A stretch of 64,000 nt of DNA from Ketobacter sp. MCCC 1A13808 (GTDB taxonomy: Bacteria > Pseudomonadota > Gammaproteobacteria > Pseudomonadales > Ketobacteraceae): the NCBI RefSeq assembly GCF_009746715.1, contig NZ_VRKW01000015.1:1-64000 (forward strand). Direction: 5' to 3'. Shown piece by piece: positions 27,203-36,943 of the stretch. A program made the position numbers and the translations under genes. A model generated the notes under the pieces. It was not told where the DNA came from. It saw only the letters and a program-made list of their open reading frames with translations, and searched no databases. Position 1 is the stretch's first letter; the number at the start of each line of letters is the position of its first letter.

Positions 27203-28471
27203 ATGAATCAAGCTGCTAAAAAAAAATACCGCCATATGGATGGAATTGGTCCCTATGACATTCCTCTAGAAGATTATGACATGAGCCAACGGGAACCCTT
27301 TCAAAATAATACGTTTTGGAGTTTCTTTGATCGAATGAGACAAGAAGATCCGATACATTATTGCAAGGATTCCAAGTTTGGTCCCTTTTGGTCAGTTACC
27401 AAATTCAAAGATATTGTGGAAGTTGAGAATAAACCTGATATTTACTCTTCAGAACCCACAATCGCATTCTTGGATCCCAATGAGGATTTTAACGTACCAA
27501 TGTTTATTGCGATGGACGAGCCCAAGCACGGTGTGCAGCGACGCACAGTGCAGGGTGCAGTCGATCCACGTAACCTTGCGGGTATGGAGAGCCTGATACG
27601 CGAGCGCGTATGTAATATACTAGATGATCTACCAATTTACGAAACCATTGACTGGGTAGACAAAGTTTCAATTGAGCTGACGGGACAAATGTTGGCCACC
27701 ATACTCGATTTTCCCCAAGAGCATCGTCGAAAACTAACCTATTGGTCCGATGTGGCAACCGCTGTTCCAGGCCCTATGTCGATCGTTTCTTCGTATGAAG
27801 AATCCAGGAAAATCCTGATGGAAGAATGTGTGCCTGCTTTTTTTAACCTATGGCAGAAAAAAAAGAACTCCCCACCCGAAACCTCGCTTATCTCCATGCT
27901 GGCACACGCTGAAGAAACCAGCCGCATGGCGGAGGAAAACCCGATGGAATTTCTGGGTAACCTAATACTACTGATTGTCGGCGGCAACGACACTACTAGA
28001 AATTCAGTTTCGGGAAGTGTTCTATTCCTTAATGAAAACCCGAAGGAATACGATAAACTTCGTGAAAACCATGGCCTTGTTAATACAATGGTACCAGAAA
28101 TTATCAGGTACCAAACTCCCCTAACGCACATGCGAAGGACGGCCACGAAGGACACCATTCTCGGTGGAAAGCAAATTCACAGGGGCGACAAAGTGATTCT
28201 CTGGTTTGTCTCAGGAAATCGGGATGAAGAAGCAATTGACAAGCCTTATGAATTTATCATCGACAGGAAAAATCCGAGGTACCATCTTTCATTTGGTTTT
28301 GGCATACATCGCTGTATGGGCAATCGCCTTGCTGAAATGCAACTTAGAATCGTATGGGAGGAGATACTTAAACGCTTCCATAAAATCGAAGTAATGGGTG
28401 AACCTCAACGAGTTTATTCAAACCTCATTAAAGGGTATTCAGATCTACCAGTACGCCTTATTCCAGCTTAA
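27203..28471 (+). CDS. Cytochrome P450, CYP153-type alkane/alkyl hydroxylase (1)
   Basis: 422 residues. Haem-thiolate monooxygenase; signatures are the I-helix IVGGNDTTRN, the haem loop FGFGIHRCMGNRLAE with the Cys ligand, and the CYP153-typical blocks FGPFWSVTKFKDI, FIAMDEPKHGVQRRTVQG and LTHMRRTA. CYP153 enzymes hydroxylate the terminal carbon of alkanes and related hydrophobic compounds using a ferredoxin and ferredoxin reductase. No ferredoxin gene is next to it; the one at 43561 could serve both P450s. It stands alone with its own promoter. The IS256-type remnant begins 80 bases after its stop. More AT-rich than the second CYP153 gene. Confidence 0.9.
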   Translation: MNQAAKKKYRHMDGIGPYDIPLEDYDMSQREPFQNNTFWSFFDRMRQEDPIHYCKDSKFGPFWSVTKFKDIVEVENKPDIYSSEPTIAFLDPNEDFNVPMFIAMDEPKHGVQRRTVQGAVDPRNLAGMESLIRERVCNILDDLPIYETIDWVDKVSIELTGQMLATILDFPQEHRRKLTYWSDVATAVPGPMSIVSSYEESRKILMEECVPAFFNLWQKKKNSPPETSLISMLAHAEETSRMAEENPMEFLGNLILLIVGGNDTTRNSVSGSVLFLNENPKEYDKLRENHGLVNTMVPEIIRYQTPLTHMRRTATKDTILGGKQIHRGDKVILWFVSGNRDEEAIDKPYEFIIDRKNPRYHLSFGFGIHRCMGNRLAEMQLRIVWEEILKRFHKIEVMGEPQRVYSNLIKGYSDLPVRLIPA

Positions 28472-28550
28472 TAGACTAACAGCCTGTTGAAAATAAAAAT
28501 CACATTCGGTATTGAATCGGAAAATTCTGGAGAGAAATAATGGTTTCCGT

Positions 28551-28870
28551 GAGGGTGTTCAAAATTCTGTGTCAGCCTAGTGGCTTTAGTAAGCTGATGT
28601 ATTCTTCTAGCCGTTCCGGGAAGTGGATCGTCAGTTGCGACAACGTCTAGACGAACCCGTCAGATTCTAGTTCTGAATCGGATGGGTCCAGCGCTCAGTG
28701 GCTTTCAGTATACCGGCATACAGCAGCTTCAGTAAGCTGTTTTCATTGGCGAAGCCACCTTTGGTTTTTGTGAGCTTACGGAACTGGCGATGAAAGGCCT
28801 CGACCGCATTGGTGGTATAGATCGCTTTCTGCACATAATCCGGATATTTGAAGTAGGCCGACAACGTGTG
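28551..28870 (-). mobile_element. IS256-family element, right-end remnant
   Basis: A C-terminal transposase fragment reads LSAYFKYPDYVQKAIYTTNA, then GGFANENSLLKLLYAGILKA and TERWTHPIQN on the minus strand, matching the conserved end of Transposase_mut proteins. A stop and frame change at about 28665 separate it from the last segment, QLTIHFPERLEEYISLLKPL, which ends at 28572. The terminal inverted repeat (28551-28574, starting GAGGGTGTTCAAAATTC) is intact. Everything upstream of about 28870 has been lost, so it cannot move. Confidence 0.85.
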
Positions 28871-29139
28871 TCATTTGCTGCGCCAGGACTTTAATTCCGT
28901 AGTAATATTTACTACCGTTTGGATAGAGTAATCCACAATGCTCATCCTGGTGCAGTATAGTTGTACCTTTGTCCATGAAGAATCTTGCGACAGTTTTCAA
29001 AGAGTAGGGCTTTAATTTTACCTGTAGAATTCGTTCTCTAAAAGTACAGAAGAATCCAGATAGAGGGGTTCTAGGTACTTAGCCGCAAAATATACCACAG
29101 AACCCCTATAGCTCTGTTGCGGCGGCCTCTAGCTCGATT
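28871..29139. repeat. Short inverted-repeat element GGGGTTCT...AGAACCCC
   Basis: GGGGTTCT (29065-29072) and AGAACCCC (29099-29106) face each other over 26 bases. The last 16 bases, CCACAGAACCCCTATA (29095-29110), are identical to the IS end at 108-123, so this may be a collapsed copy of that element. GGTACTTAGCC (29074-29084) recurs in a related form near 31485. The remaining bases hold no recognisable gene. Confidence 0.5.
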
Positions 29140-30097
29140 TCACTTTTCTAAATCCGTGTCGAGAATACCGATCGTTGACGTGGTGGCACGAAATGCCGCA
29201 AACGGATCGGTGCCATCGATATAGCGTAACGCTGATTGCACGTCGCGCCATCCAACATACTGCATCAACGTTTTCACATCCCATTGATTAGTATTGGCCC
29301 ATCCGGCAAATCCGCGGCGGAGCGAATGGCTGCTGTACTGCTCGTATTCCGGTAACCCTGCCCTGGAAAGCAACTCGCGCAGCCATTTATTGATGCTACC
29401 GGGATTCATTGGAACTTCTGACAAGCGCCCCCAGCGGTCGAGACGCGGAAACATTGGCCCCTCAGTTTTGTCGATCTTTGTCAGCCAGGTATTGACTGCT
29501 TCCACCGGACACAGCGCTCGTAATGCTGGTGCTCGAAAGGTGCGACCCAGGTTGTCCCTATCGCCTTTACTGGATGGGAGAAAGAGCGTCAAACCTTCAC
29601 CTGGTGTCAGCTCGACATGTTCAATCCGCAAGCGACACAGCTCATCGCTGCGAAAGCCCCGCCAGAAACCCAGTAACAGCAGTGCCCGATCTCGGAAATA
29701 CCGCAACTGCATCACCGCATCGTTTTCTGAATTCTCCGCCTGGTGACGCAGCCACCTATCGACAATCTCCAACTGCTCAAGCTGCAAAGGTTTGGCCTGT
29801 TTCTCAACGGCGGGGTGCAGGCGCCGAATGCCCTTAAGTATGGTCTTCACCAGTGGTGCCTTGGTGGGATCAGGGAAGCCTTGATCGTTATGCCATTTAG
29901 CCAGCGCCGCCAGACGCTGCTTGAGGGTGTTGACGGACAATGTATCCGCATGATCGGTCAGGTAGCGACTGATGCTGTCAGCGGTCGCGGGCAGCAATCC
30001 GCCCCATTCCTCTTCGTAATGCCGAAGCGAGGCTCGGTAGCTCCGCCGGGTTATTGTCCCGCGTGGCGGCTTCAATGTACTGGGCGCGGGTCGGCAT
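29140..30097 (-). pseudogene. tnpS: TnpS-like tyrosine recombinase (cointegrate resolution), frameshifted near its start
   Basis: The main frame, open from TTG 30075, encodes 311 residues with all catalytic landmarks of a phage-integrase-type recombinase: Arg in GFRSDELCRL, Lys in PSSKGDRDN, HSLRRGF (His/Arg), GW in QYVGWRDV, and nucleophile Tyr in ALRYIDGTDPF. The natural N-terminus seems to lie in another frame: ATG 30097 gives MPTRAQYIEAATRDN, which continues into TRRSYRASLRHYEEEW only if one base in AATAACCCGG near 30050 is skipped. So the gene has probably suffered a one-base insertion, though translation from the TTG could still give a nearly complete enzyme. Divergent from the tnpT-like gene, as in Tn4651. 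Confidence 0.7.
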
Positions 30098-30294
30098 GGG
30101 GCCCCCCTGTTCAGGCGCTGGAAAACCAGGTTTCGTAATGGTAGCGCCCGAGTTTACCGTGAAAAATTGGCAACCGATAGGATAAATCATCATTACCCGA
30201 TCTATGTATAGTACGGTTATTGCGGGAACAAACCCGTCTATATAGAATGTACTTACATGGTATGTAATATATTATCTTAAAATAGGAGGCCGGG
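30098..30294. other. Probable resolution (rst-like) site and divergent promoters
   Basis: The space between the divergent recombinase and tnpT-like genes, where Tn4651-type elements place their resolution site. CGGG (30223-30226), a 6-base spacer AACAAA and CCCG (30233-30236) form the kind of core used by tyrosine recombinases. TTACAT-GGT-ATGTAA (30253-30267) is a second dyad, close to the tnpT-like start and perhaps bound by it. AGGAGG-like bases (30283-30290) precede the ATG at 30295. Confidence 0.45.
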
Positions 30295-31270
30295 ATGGCG
30301 CGGGCGGGCTTGAACAAGTTCAATGTGCAGCAGGCACGGGACACGCTGTTGGCGCGGGGTATCAACCCATCGGTGGATGCGGTGCGCGTCGAACTGGGCA
30401 ATACCGGCTCGAAAACCACGATCCACCGCTATCTGAAGGAGTTGAAAGCGGAGGATGCTACCCAACTGGGCGATGAAGCTTTATTGTCTAACGCCCTAAA
30501 GGACATGGTTGTCCGGATGGCTGCCAAGTTACGGGACGAAGCCCTGCAACGAGCGGAAGCCGCCAATCATGCCTGGCAGAACGAGAAAACCCAGCTGGTG
30601 GTCCAGTTCAGCGCTGCGCAGGATCGGCTCAAAGATCTGGGTGCTGACAATGCTGCCCTTACGAGCCGCCTGGAACGCGAAAGCGTCACGCACGACGAGA
30701 CCAAAGACCGACTCCACCATGCGGAACTACGGGCTGGACGCTGCGAGCAGCAAGTGAAAGGGTTGGAACAGCAGCTCGACGAAAACCAGAAACACCGGGC
30801 ATCGTTGGAAGAAAAGCATCGATGCGCGGGACGCATTAGAACACTTCCGCACGTCCTCTCAGGAGCAACGGCAACAGGAACAACTGCGCCACGACACCCA
30901 GGCCCAGCAGCTCCAGGCCGAGTTACGCAACCTCAACCAAACCTTGATCGTCAAACAAAGCGAACTCACCCAACTCAATCGGGACAATGCCAGCCTGGTC
31001 GGCGAAGTGGGTGAACAGCGGAAGCAGGCGAAGTTGTTGGAAAAGCAACTTCGCGAAGAATCCAAGATAGCGGAACTCGCCAGTGAAACCAACGCAAAGC
31101 TCATTGCCGTGACCGAGGAAAAGAACGCGCTTGATGCTCGGCTTCAGTCGTTGTTACAGGCACATGACGCCGAAGTCGAAAAAGCCAGGGGACTGGAACT
31201 GACTCTGGCCAAATTATAGACGGAGCTGGAGGTGAAAAACGGGCTGCTTGAGAAGCTCTCCATCCGATGA
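30295..31270 (+). pseudogene. tnpT: TnpT-like KfrA-type coiled-coil DNA-binding protein, frameshifted
   Basis: The first 170 codons give a KfrA_N-like helical DNA-binding domain (NKFNVQQARDTLLARGINPS, GSKTTIHRYLKELK) and then a long coiled coil. Near 30817 the frame changes: after LEEKH the coiled coil continues in another frame as DARDALEHFRTSSQEQ and QLRHDTQAQQLQAELRNLNQ through to LELTLAKL at 31216. A TAG there (31217-31219) is followed, in the same frame, by TELEVKNGLLEKLSIR and TGA at 31268-31270, so the stop is also a mutation. In Tn4651 the TnpT protein stimulates TnpS-mediated resolution. The present gene cannot make the full protein. Confidence 0.75.
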
Positions 31271-31631
31271 AGTATCGAACCCGGTCGACTGCAAAAGGGC
31301 GAAAAGCGGCCCTTCCCTTTGGAGAGAGCTGAATACAAGCTGGGCATTTAAAACAGACGATCAGCCTGTAGGGTCTGACTCCTATTCGCCATCACTACGC
31401 AAACATTTAGCCATATAGCTGCTTTACCCGAGCCAGATCTGAAGTAAACATTGTCTCCCGCTTCACGCGGTTTAGACGTAAAAAATCAAATCTGGGTACT
31501 TAGCCTAATATGAGTACCAAGAAAAACCACTTACCAGAACGATAAAAACGCGGCACGAACATACCAGCACACTTTGCAGGTTATCACGCACCAGGCGAGA
31601 GTGTAGGTTAAATCCGGCGGCAGAAATGGAG
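31271..31631. other. Intergenic region after the tnpT-like gene
   Basis: About 360 bases between converging genes. AAGGGC (31295-31300) pairs with GCCCTT (31309-31314) to make a small hairpin followed by CCCTTT, a weak terminator candidate. Near 31485 GGTACTTAGCC recurs with a facing GTACC. No gene is recognised. Confidence 0.4.
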
Positions 31632-34600
31632 TCATTTTGATTTCCTGCGAAGCAACGTATGGAGCAGCAGCGGCACGACTATCAAGGTCAGCACCGTCGC
31701 GGCAAGGGTGCCAAAAATAAGTGAGATGGCAAGCCCACTGAACATGGGGTCCTTCAGCATGATGGCGCTGCCCAGCACAATGGACAAAGCGGTCAGCAGG
31801 ATGGGCCGCAACCGCAAGGTCCCTGCTTCCAGAATGGCCTGCGCCAGTGGCATGCCCTGACGCAGGTGTTCCTGTACAAAATCGATGATCAGCAGGGAAT
31901 TACGCACCACAACCCCCGCCAGTGCGATGACGCCCACCATGGACGTAGCGGAAAATTGCGATTGCAGCAGCCAGTGGCCGGGAAATATTCCTGCGATACC
32001 CAGCGGCACCGCCGCGAGCGCCACGATGGGCAGGCTGAAACTCTGGTAGTACGCCACCAAACACAGAAAAATGAACACAATGGCAATCGCCAAAGCGCCC
32101 AGCATGTCCCGATAGGTGTCCAGCATCTGCCGCTGGGCGCCATCCCACAGCAATGTATAGCCGTCCAGGGGATTGGGCTCCTGAGGCATAATCGTCAGGT
32201 TGCCGGTGAGCAATTGGCTGCCATCCGGCAAAGCGAGGCCGTCCAGTTTGTTGTTCATTACCAGCACAGCATAGACCGGGGCGGTGCGCGTCATTTCGCC
32301 AGTGACATAGGTGACGCGCGCGCCGTTTTTATGGTGAATGGGCCGATCCACCACGTCAGACTCAACCTTTACCAACTCAGATAGGGGCACTTTTGCACCT
32401 GCCGGATTGCTGACGTAAGCGCGGGAAAAGTTGCTCATATCCAGTTGATGGCGCCGGGGGATCAGCAGTTGCAGCGGCACCGGATTTTTTTCCCCATGCG
32501 CTTGCACGCGCCCCATATATTCACCTTCGATAAGGCGCCGCAGTGCCATTGCCACATCTGCAGTGGTTAACCCGGACAGGGCTGCCTTTTCCCGGTCCAC
32601 AACCAGACGTTTGCGGGCAACGTCTTCCGGTTCGGAATCATTCACTTCTGCCACATCCCAGGTTTCGGCAAAAACCGCTTTGACCCAGGTCGAGAGCCAG
32701 CGTAGCGTATCTGCGTCGGGGCCATAGATTTCCGCCAACAAGTTGGCCCGCACCGGCGGCCCAGGGGGATCTTCCAATACCTGCACAGTGGCACCGGGAA
32801 ACGCCGTCGCCCGCGCCTGCAAACGGGGTCGCAGATCCCGTACGATGGCCATCGAGGTGAGCTCGCGGTGATCCTTGTGACGCAAGTTGACCCGCACTTC
32901 GCCTATGTAACTGCCCGCGCGTTCGGCGGTGCCACGAAACAGGCCGCTGAAATCCGCGACACCGGACTGACCGATCCAGAGCTGGTAATCGGCAACCTCC
33001 GGATAGCGACGAAGCTCTTCTGCCAGCTCACGCATCAACTGGTCAGTGGTCTCCAACGGCGTCGACTCCGGCATGTCCAGCGTGATCAGAAAACTGTTTT
33101 TGTCATTGAGAGGCATGACGGTGGTTTCCACTCCAAACCAGGCCTGCGGCCCTTCGATCCCGGACGGGCGCAGGAACTGCCAGGCCGGTTGCAGCAACGC
33201 CAGCAGGATACTCAGCACCACCAAGAACATTGCCACCACACGCCGTGCGCGCCGAGCCAGCAACCAGGACAACAGACGATGGTAAAACCCACCCAAGCCA
33301 CGATGATGACCCGGTTCGTCTGAGTCGTCGTGACTCGCATGGGAAGGTAACCAGTGCCAGGCGGCCCAGGGCACCACCGTGTAGGCGATCACCAGCGACG
33401 CGGCCATGGCCACCGGCACCGCGAACGCCACCGGGTAAAAGTACTCGCCAATCATACCGCCCACTGTTAGCAGTGAACCGAACACGGCTATAACGGCCAG
33501 GGTCGCCAGGTTAGTTGGATTACCAATTTCCCGTGCCGCTTCCACCGTGGCAGCGCGCTTGTCTGCCTTACCAAGACCGGCGTATTTGCGGTGCACGTTT
33601 TCGATCACCACAATGGCATCGTCCACCAGCAAACCCAGGGACAGTATCAGGGCAAACAGCGACACCCGATTGATGGTCATGCCGGCGAGGTAGAGTGCTC
33701 CCAACGTCAGTGCCAGCACCAGCGGAACGCTGAGCCCCACGATCAACGCTTCTTTGCGGCCTAGAAATACCAGTGTCACCAGGAACACCACCAACACGGC
33801 GATACCCAGGTGGTGAATCAGTTCATTGGCGGTATCATCGGCGATCTGGCCATCATTGCGGGTTACCACCAGATCGATGTCCGCCGGCACGAATTGCTGC
33901 CGCATGGATTCCACCCGCGCCAACACATCCCGCGCGACTAACACGGCGTTGGTGCCCCGCTGTTTGGCGACCGCCAGCGTCACCGCCGGCACATCGCCAT
34001 CCACATAGCGGCCAAAGCGGGCATCCGCCGGGCCGAAACCAAATCGACTCAGATTCTGGCGTTCCTGTTCTGGACCATCGACGATCTCGGCAATGTTGCC
34101 CAGGTACAGGGTTCTGCCCTGCACCTGATCCACCACGAGGGTTTCCAGCTCTTGAGCCGTTGCAAGATAGCCCTCCAGAAACACCTGCTGCCGCTCACCG
34201 GCCTGCACGACATCGCCCAATGTCACCGATACATTGGATGCGGCCAAGACTTGCCGCACCTGATCCAGGGTAATACCAAACGCCTGCATCCGATCTGGAT
34301 TGAGCTCCACCCGGATCTGACGATCCCGCCCCCCTTTTACATACACCGCCGAAACATCCTGCATGGTTCGCAAGCCATCGGTGAGGCGATCGGCCACCCG
34401 TTTGAGAGCGTAGTCGTCGTATTTTTGAGAGGCCAACGTCACGGTGACAATGGGCACATCGTCCACATTCATACTACGAATGATCGGGGCACCGGCGTCT
34501 GCCGGCAGCAAGGGTCTCACCTCTGCCAGGCGATCGTGGAGTTTTACCAGCGATTCCTCCTGATCCTCTCCCACTTCAAACTGTACAGTGAACCGGGCCA

Positions 34601-34895
34601 CTGAATTGCTCGCGGTGGAGTAGAAGTCGTCCACGCCGGAAATAAGCCGGATTGCACTTTCCACCGGACGCACCACTAACTGCTCGACTTCTTCGGAGGA
34701 GGCACCCGGCAATGTCACCTGTACCGATGCACCGGGAATGACAATTTGCGGGTTATCCTCCCGCGGAGTTTTGCTCAAGGCCAGCATCCCCAGGAGCAGG
34801 CAGGCCAGTATCATGAGTGGTGCCAGCTTGGAGGTCACGAACATATCCGCCAGCAGGGCGGCTAGGCTGAAGGGCGGTGAGGAGCGGTTTGCCAT
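31632..34895 (-). CDS. RND efflux transporter permease (transposon passenger)
   Basis: 1087 residues. Inner-membrane pump of the AcrB/HAE family: first helix LAPLMILACLLLGMLAL, first periplasmic motif PREDNPQIVIPGASVQVTLP, TM4 proton-relay pair in LGLLVDDAIVVIENVHRKYA, and the second-half repeat with GVIALAGVVVRNSLLIIDF. Longer than the other RND pump in the window, with an extended cytoplasmic loop around HASHDDSDEPGHHRGLGGFY. The ATG follows the adaptor gene by two bases. Regulated with the adaptor by the TetR protein at the head of the operon. The DxxP...GASVQVTLPGAS signature is common in pumps for hydrophobic or metal-related stress; the substrate is not determined. Confidence 0.9.
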   Translation of the reverse strand: MANRSSPPFSLAALLADMFVTSKLAPLMILACLLLGMLALSKTPREDNPQIVIPGASVQVTLPGASSEEVEQLVVRPVESAIRLISGVDDFYSTASNSVARFTVQFEVGEDQEESLVKLHDRLAEVRPLLPADAGAPIIRSMNVDDVPIVTVTLASQKYDDYALKRVADRLTDGLRTMQDVSAVYVKGGRDRQIRVELNPDRMQAFGITLDQVRQVLAASNVSVTLGDVVQAGERQQVFLEGYLATAQELETLVVDQVQGRTLYLGNIAEIVDGPEQERQNLSRFGFGPADARFGRYVDGDVPAVTLAVAKQRGTNAVLVARDVLARVESMRQQFVPADIDLVVTRNDGQIADDTANELIHHLGIAVLVVFLVTLVFLGRKEALIVGLSVPLVLALTLGALYLAGMTINRVSLFALILSLGLLVDDAIVVIENVHRKYAGLGKADKRAATVEAAREIGNPTNLATLAVIAVFGSLLTVGGMIGEYFYPVAFAVPVAMAASLVIAYTVVPWAAWHWLPSHASHDDSDEPGHHRGLGGFYHRLLSWLLARRARRVVAMFLVVLSILLALLQPAWQFLRPSGIEGPQAWFGVETTVMPLNDKNSFLITLDMPESTPLETTDQLMRELAEELRRYPEVADYQLWIGQSGVADFSGLFRGTAERAGSYIGEVRVNLRHKDHRELTSMAIVRDLRPRLQARATAFPGATVQVLEDPPGPPVRANLLAEIYGPDADTLRWLSTWVKAVFAETWDVAEVNDSEPEDVARKRLVVDREKAALSGLTTADVAMALRRLIEGEYMGRVQAHGEKNPVPLQLLIPRRHQLDMSNFSRAYVSNPAGAKVPLSELVKVESDVVDRPIHHKNGARVTYVTGEMTRTAPVYAVLVMNNKLDGLALPDGSQLLTGNLTIMPQEPNPLDGYTLLWDGAQRQMLDTYRDMLGALAIAIVFIFLCLVAYYQSFSLPIVALAAVPLGIAGIFPGHWLLQSQFSATSMVGVIALAGVVVRNSLLIIDFVQEHLRQGMPLAQAILEAGTLRLRPILLTALSIVLGSAIMLKDPMFSGLAISLIFGTLAATVLTLIVVPLLLHTLLRRKSK

Positions 34896-34897
34896 AC

Positions 34898-35983
34898 TTA
34901 CTCCCTGCCCTGCCCGTTATCCTTAGGCTGAATCCGATCCCCTTCTTTCAGGCTGGCCGCAGGGGATGCCACTACCTGTTCGTCCTGCTGCAGGCCAGCA
35001 ATCACTTCCACCTGTGCTGGCCACTCACGCCCCAGCCGCAGCCAGCGAAAATGCGCCAGATCATCCTTGTCCACTACGAACACGCCTTTCAAACCACCCC
35101 GCTCCACCACGGCGCTACGCGGCAACAAAATGTTGTCCGTCTGCCCCAATTCAAACAGCGCCCGCCCAAACATGCCGGGCATCAGGTCCGCGTTTTCCGG
35201 CACGGATATCTTCACGGGATAACTGCGGGTCACCGGGTCGCCGGAGCGCACAATCCGGATCACGGCACCGGTCAACGGATGGCTCAACGCATCCAGTTGC
35301 AACTGCACCGGCATGCCGATGTCGATCAGGCCAACCCGCTGCTCCGGTATAAAGGTTTCAAAGATCAGGGCTGAATTGGATTCCAGGGTGAGAATCGGTT
35401 CTCCCGGCACCAGCATGTCTCCGGCCCGCACATTGAGAGCCACCACGCTGGCAGCAAAGGGACTGCGAATACTGGAGTAGTCGCGCTGGGCAACGGCAGT
35501 GCCCAGTTCGGCCTGCGCCTGATTGTGTGCCTCGGTAGTGGAATCCAGCCGTAGTTGCGCCTTCCGCAGGTCGCTCTCGGAAATGCTGTTCTGCTGATAC
35601 AGTTTTTGAAAACGTTGCAAATCGGTCTGCGCATCTTTCTGTGCGGCCAGCGCCGCGCTTACTGCCGCCTGCGCCTGCCGAATGGCGCCTTCCACATCGG
35701 CCGCATCCATCTGCGCCAACAAAGCGCCTGCCTGCACCTTGTCACCTTCTTTTACTTTGAGCTGGCGCACATAGCCGCTCAGGCGGGACGAGATTTCGAT
35801 ACGCTGATCGGACACGACGGAACCGGTACTGATGAACTGACGGGGTGCTGCCTGATCCAGCGGTAACAGGTCACTTTGGTAAATGTGTGGTTCCGGAACT
35901 GCCACAGGATTGCCGGACTCCCCCTGACACCCCAGCAGCACTATCCCGCATGCCATCAACAGGCTCGTTGCTATCCCCTTCAT
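34898..35983 (-). CDS. RND efflux periplasmic adaptor lipoprotein (transposon passenger)
   Basis: 361 residues from the ATG at 35983, which starts a lipoprotein signal (MKGIATSLLMACGIVLLGC). The longer frame to 36070 overlaps the regulator gene and is not used. Mature part: lipoyl half (SRLSGYVRQLKVKEGDKVQA), coiled-coil hairpin (QAQAAVSAALAAQKDAQTDL ... SESDLRKAQLRLDSTTEAHN), second lipoyl half, barrel (EQRVGLIDIGMPVQLQLDAL). Its ATG overlaps the TGA of the TetR gene (ATGA), and it ends two bases before the pump gene. Connects the pump with an outer-membrane channel not encoded here. Confidence 0.85.
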   Translation of the reverse strand: MKGIATSLLMACGIVLLGCQGESGNPVAVPEPHIYQSDLLPLDQAAPRQFISTGSVVSDQRIEISSRLSGYVRQLKVKEGDKVQAGALLAQMDAADVEGAIRQAQAAVSAALAAQKDAQTDLQRFQKLYQQNSISESDLRKAQLRLDSTTEAHNQAQAELGTAVAQRDYSSIRSPFAASVVALNVRAGDMLVPGEPILTLESNSALIFETFIPEQRVGLIDIGMPVQLQLDALSHPLTGAVIRIVRSGDPVTRSYPVKISVPENADLMPGMFGRALFELGQTDNILLPRSAVVERGGLKGVFVVDKDDLAHFRWLRLGREWPAQVEVIAGLQQDEQVVASPAASLKEGDRIQPKDNGQGRE

Positions 35984-36576
35984 CCCGTCACGCCCGCTTT
36001 TAACAGTTTCAGAATGTGCTGTACCAGTTGAGTTGATACTTGGGATGGGGGCTTGTAACCGGGTAGCCACTGTCGCGCCACCTGCGTTTCAAACGGGAAT
36101 ACCATCAGGCCCATCACCGACACTGTCAACGCATGTCGCTCCTCTTCGCCCAACGTCACGGGCAAAAGATCGGCAACGCCAAGAAAGAAGGGCTCAAACA
36201 CACGCTCAGTCATCTGGCGGGCACGGGTTTCGTCTCGATCCAGCGCCACCCACTGCATCAGGCGTTGAAAACTGGGAACACGCACCAACAGCGAAACGAA
36301 CGCAGATACGAATGCTTCCAGGTGAGCCCAGGGATCATCTCCAGGGGACTTCGGCCCTGGCATCAACGGCGTCACCCGCTGAGAAAAACAATCTTCCACC
36401 ACCGCCAGGAACAACTGCTCTTTGTCTGGGAAGTGGTAGTACAGCGCCGCGGTGGTCAATCCCGTTGCTGTCGCCACCTGGCGCATAGACACCCCATCGA
36501 AACCTGCAGCTGCGAATAGCGGCAAGCACTGGTGCAAAATGCGCTGTCGAGTTACGTCGGCGCTTTCTTTGGCCAT
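35980..36576 (-). CDS. TetR/AcrR family regulator of the RND operon
   Basis: 198 residues from the ATG at 36576, preceded by GGGAG at 6 bases. Helix-turn-helix GFDGVSMRQVATATGLTTAA followed by LYYHFPDKEQLFLAVVEDCF, standard for TetR proteins; the C-terminal domain (FVSLLVRVPSFQRLMQWVAL) is helical. First gene of a TetR-adaptor-pump operon with a 4-base overlap to the adaptor. It probably represses its own operon through the palindrome at 36610-36624. The effector is unknown. Confidence 0.85.
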   Translation of the reverse strand: MAKESADVTRQRILHQCLPLFAAAGFDGVSMRQVATATGLTTAALYYHFPDKEQLFLAVVEDCFSQRVTPLMPGPKSPGDDPWAHLEAFVSAFVSLLVRVPSFQRLMQWVALDRDETRARQMTERVFEPFFLGVADLLPVTLGEEERHALTVSVMGLMVFPFETQVARQWLPGYKPPSQVSTQLVQHILKLLKAGVTG

Positions 36577-36609
36577 ACCCGGCTCCCATAACAAATCTTG
36601 GCTATATAC

Positions 36610-36624
36610 TTAACGAACGTTTAA
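36610..36624 (-). promoter_or_regulatory. Probable TetR operator of the RND operon
   Basis: TTAACGAACGTTTAA contains AACG-AA-CGTT and outer TTAA halves, about 34 bases before the regulator start. ACG-like dyads are usual for AcrR/QacR-type regulators. The position upstream of an autoregulated operon fits, but a -35/-10 pair was not firmly assigned. Confidence 0.5.
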
Positions 36625-36943
36625 TAGATTTCAAGTGCATAATTTGAAGGCTGGCGACAAAAGGCTCGGGAGTCAGCCGATTCCAACGTAACCTACTGTT
36701 TTAATGCGAAATATATGGATACCCATTAATCGAAAAGTTGCCTAACGTTTCGTTTCAGTGGCAAGTTAATGCAACAGGACTTGTATCTTGCGTATAGAAG
36801 AATCTTTGGGCTAACACCCGGCACTGGAAATCAAATAAGAGGGGTTTCCGGGATTCCTGCGCCATTCAGCTAAGAACGATATAACTAATTGAATATAAAA
36901 ATTTATTTTAGGTAATTATTGTTAAGCCACACTGACTTCAAGG
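36625..36943. other. Intergenic region at the truncation of tnpA
   Basis: About 320 AT-rich bases between the TetR promoter and the cut end of the transposase gene. The DNA next to 36944 is not Tn3-like, so a junction of the truncating event lies here. No gene, repeat or inverted repeat that would identify the joining element was recognised. Confidence 0.4.

Noticed and set aside
28776-29000. 74-codon ORF upstream of the IS256 remnant
   Set aside because: Only overlaps the transposase fragment in another frame and shows no homology beyond it.
31866-32384. 172-codon plus-strand ORF over the RND pump gene
   Set aside because: Antisense shadow; the pump frame has clear motifs throughout.
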